Positions 5,131 to 5,581 of a stretch of DNA of 5,581 nucleotides are shown here, one piece after another; position 1 is the stretch's first letter; each line of letters starts with the position of its first letter. This DNA comes from an uncultured Paraprevotella sp. (GTDB taxonomy: Bacteria; Bacteroidota; Bacteroidia; Bacteroidales; Bacteroidaceae). The stretch lies in NCBI GenBank assembly GCA_910586505.1, contig CAJUGV010000014.1:1-5581 (forward strand), read 5' to 3'. The notes beneath the pieces were generated by a model. It made no database searches and was not told where the DNA came from. It saw only the letters and a list, made by a program, of their open reading frames with translations. The position numbers and the translations under genes were made by a program.

Positions 5131-5580
5131 CTATTCTAATTGTTTTCTATAAACTGAATCTAATGTATTTCCATCTTTATCTTTCCATACTAACCAGCCG
5201 TTGTTGCTACTACCAATACAGAAATCGGCGGCAGTACTGGGGCTTGAAAAAGTTTTATCCGATGTCAATACCAATATTCCGTTTTCATTGGCGGTGTAGT
5301 CTTGAAGCATCTTTTCTCGCTTTTCTTTCCAGTTGAAAGACGGTACCATTGTTGGGGCAACAATGCTTCCTTTTAGGACTGTGAATCCATCAGAACTATA
5401 GAAGCCTTTTGCATTGCATCCTCTACCTTTGGTGTAGAACAAATGTTCTTCCTTCGGTTGTGATACTTCAAAGATATTGCAACCGATAAATGATGCCAAA
5501 AACTTCACATCTTCGAAAAATTCATCTATTGAGTCCTGTTGATGCTCTGGTAGATTCGGTGCTTTAGGGATTTGTTTATT
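5131..5580 (-). CDS. DUF4357 protein, probable GIY-YIG nuclease family, N-terminus outside window
   Basis: The visible 149 residues are the C-terminal part of a larger protein. The frame is open to the right edge with no stop. A start-like GTG at 5508 lies inside the frame, but the 24 codons before it read as protein (linker, then SIDEFFED) and continue into the helix after it, so it is not the start. Counting from the edge, residues 55-146 match the DUF4357 domain: CNAKGFYSSDGFTVLKGS, then a basic helix around KREKML, LTSDKTFSSPSTAADF (105-120) and NNGWLVWKD (126-134), ending near VYRK. In known proteins this domain commonly follows an N-terminal GIY-YIG endonuclease domain, so a DNA-cleaving function is likely but the catalytic part is not visible. 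It is the most upstream gene seen in the - strand operon, and the membrane-protein gene begins 5 nt after its stop. Confidence is high for DUF4357 and moderate for GIY-YIG. Confidence 0.85.
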   Translation of the reverse strand, partial: NKQIPKAPNLPEHQQDSIDEFFEDVKFLASFIGCNIFEVSQPKEEHLFYTKGRGCNAKGFYSSDGFTVLKGSIVAPTMVPSFNWKEKREKMLQDYTANENGILVLTSDKTFSSPSTAADFCIGSSNNGWLVWKDKDGNTLDSVYRKQLE

Positions 5581-5581
5581 A

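Noticed and set aside
5469..5476. Bacteroides -7 box match (tatctttg on the - strand)
   Set aside because: Inside the DUF4357 coding sequence with no convincing -33 element.
5506..5508. GTG 5508 as start of the DUF4357 protein
   Set aside because: The frame is open to the right edge and the upstream codons read as normal protein continuing into the same helix.

Overview
The window looks like an accessory (mobile-element) region of a Bacteroidota genome, most likely Bacteroides or a close relative. The evidence is two tandem tyrosine recombinases of the Bacteroidales type (Arm-DNA-binding domain, SAM-like domain, catalytic domain with a serine where Arg I is expected, as in the CTnDOT integrase), AT-rich leaders without strong Shine-Dalgarno sequences, and the accessory gene content. 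No housekeeping gene, tRNA, rRNA or CRISPR array is visible.

Layout. (1) Positions 2-2323, + strand: two adjacent site-specific integrase genes 21 nt apart. The first is cut by the left edge of the window. (2) Positions 2324-2616: a GC-richer non-coding stretch holding consecutive inverted repeats: a 110-nt nested imperfect hairpin, a 7-bp hairpin, a 10-bp hairpin, and a short hairpin followed by a T run that could end the integrase transcript. (3) Positions 2617-3284: a transition zone that becomes visibly AT-rich. On the - strand it holds a possible 49-codon small gene, a 58-codon open frame with no start codon (perhaps the tail of a broken gene), a 17-nt palindrome with paired direct repeats, and a doubtful 72-codon frame. 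(4) Positions 3285-5580, - strand: a compact operon read from right to left. It contains the C-terminal part of a DUF4357 protein (probably a GIY-YIG nuclease family protein; the N-terminus lies outside), a small two-helix membrane protein with a coiled-coil tail, a 93-aa protein of unknown function, and a Fic-domain protein with a Thr-Pro repeat linker and a C-terminal winged-helix-like domain.

How it may work together. The recombinases and the Fic operon converge on the 2.3-3.3 kb zone. Integrase genes often sit at the end of an integrative element, so this zone is the best place to look for an attachment site or element boundary. The Fic operon, with a putative nuclease, membrane protein, unknown protein and Fic enzyme packed with overlaps or small gaps, could be a co-transferred defence, toxin or host-modification module. 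That functional idea is inference. The gene families at its two ends are recognised from sequence; the two middle genes are not.
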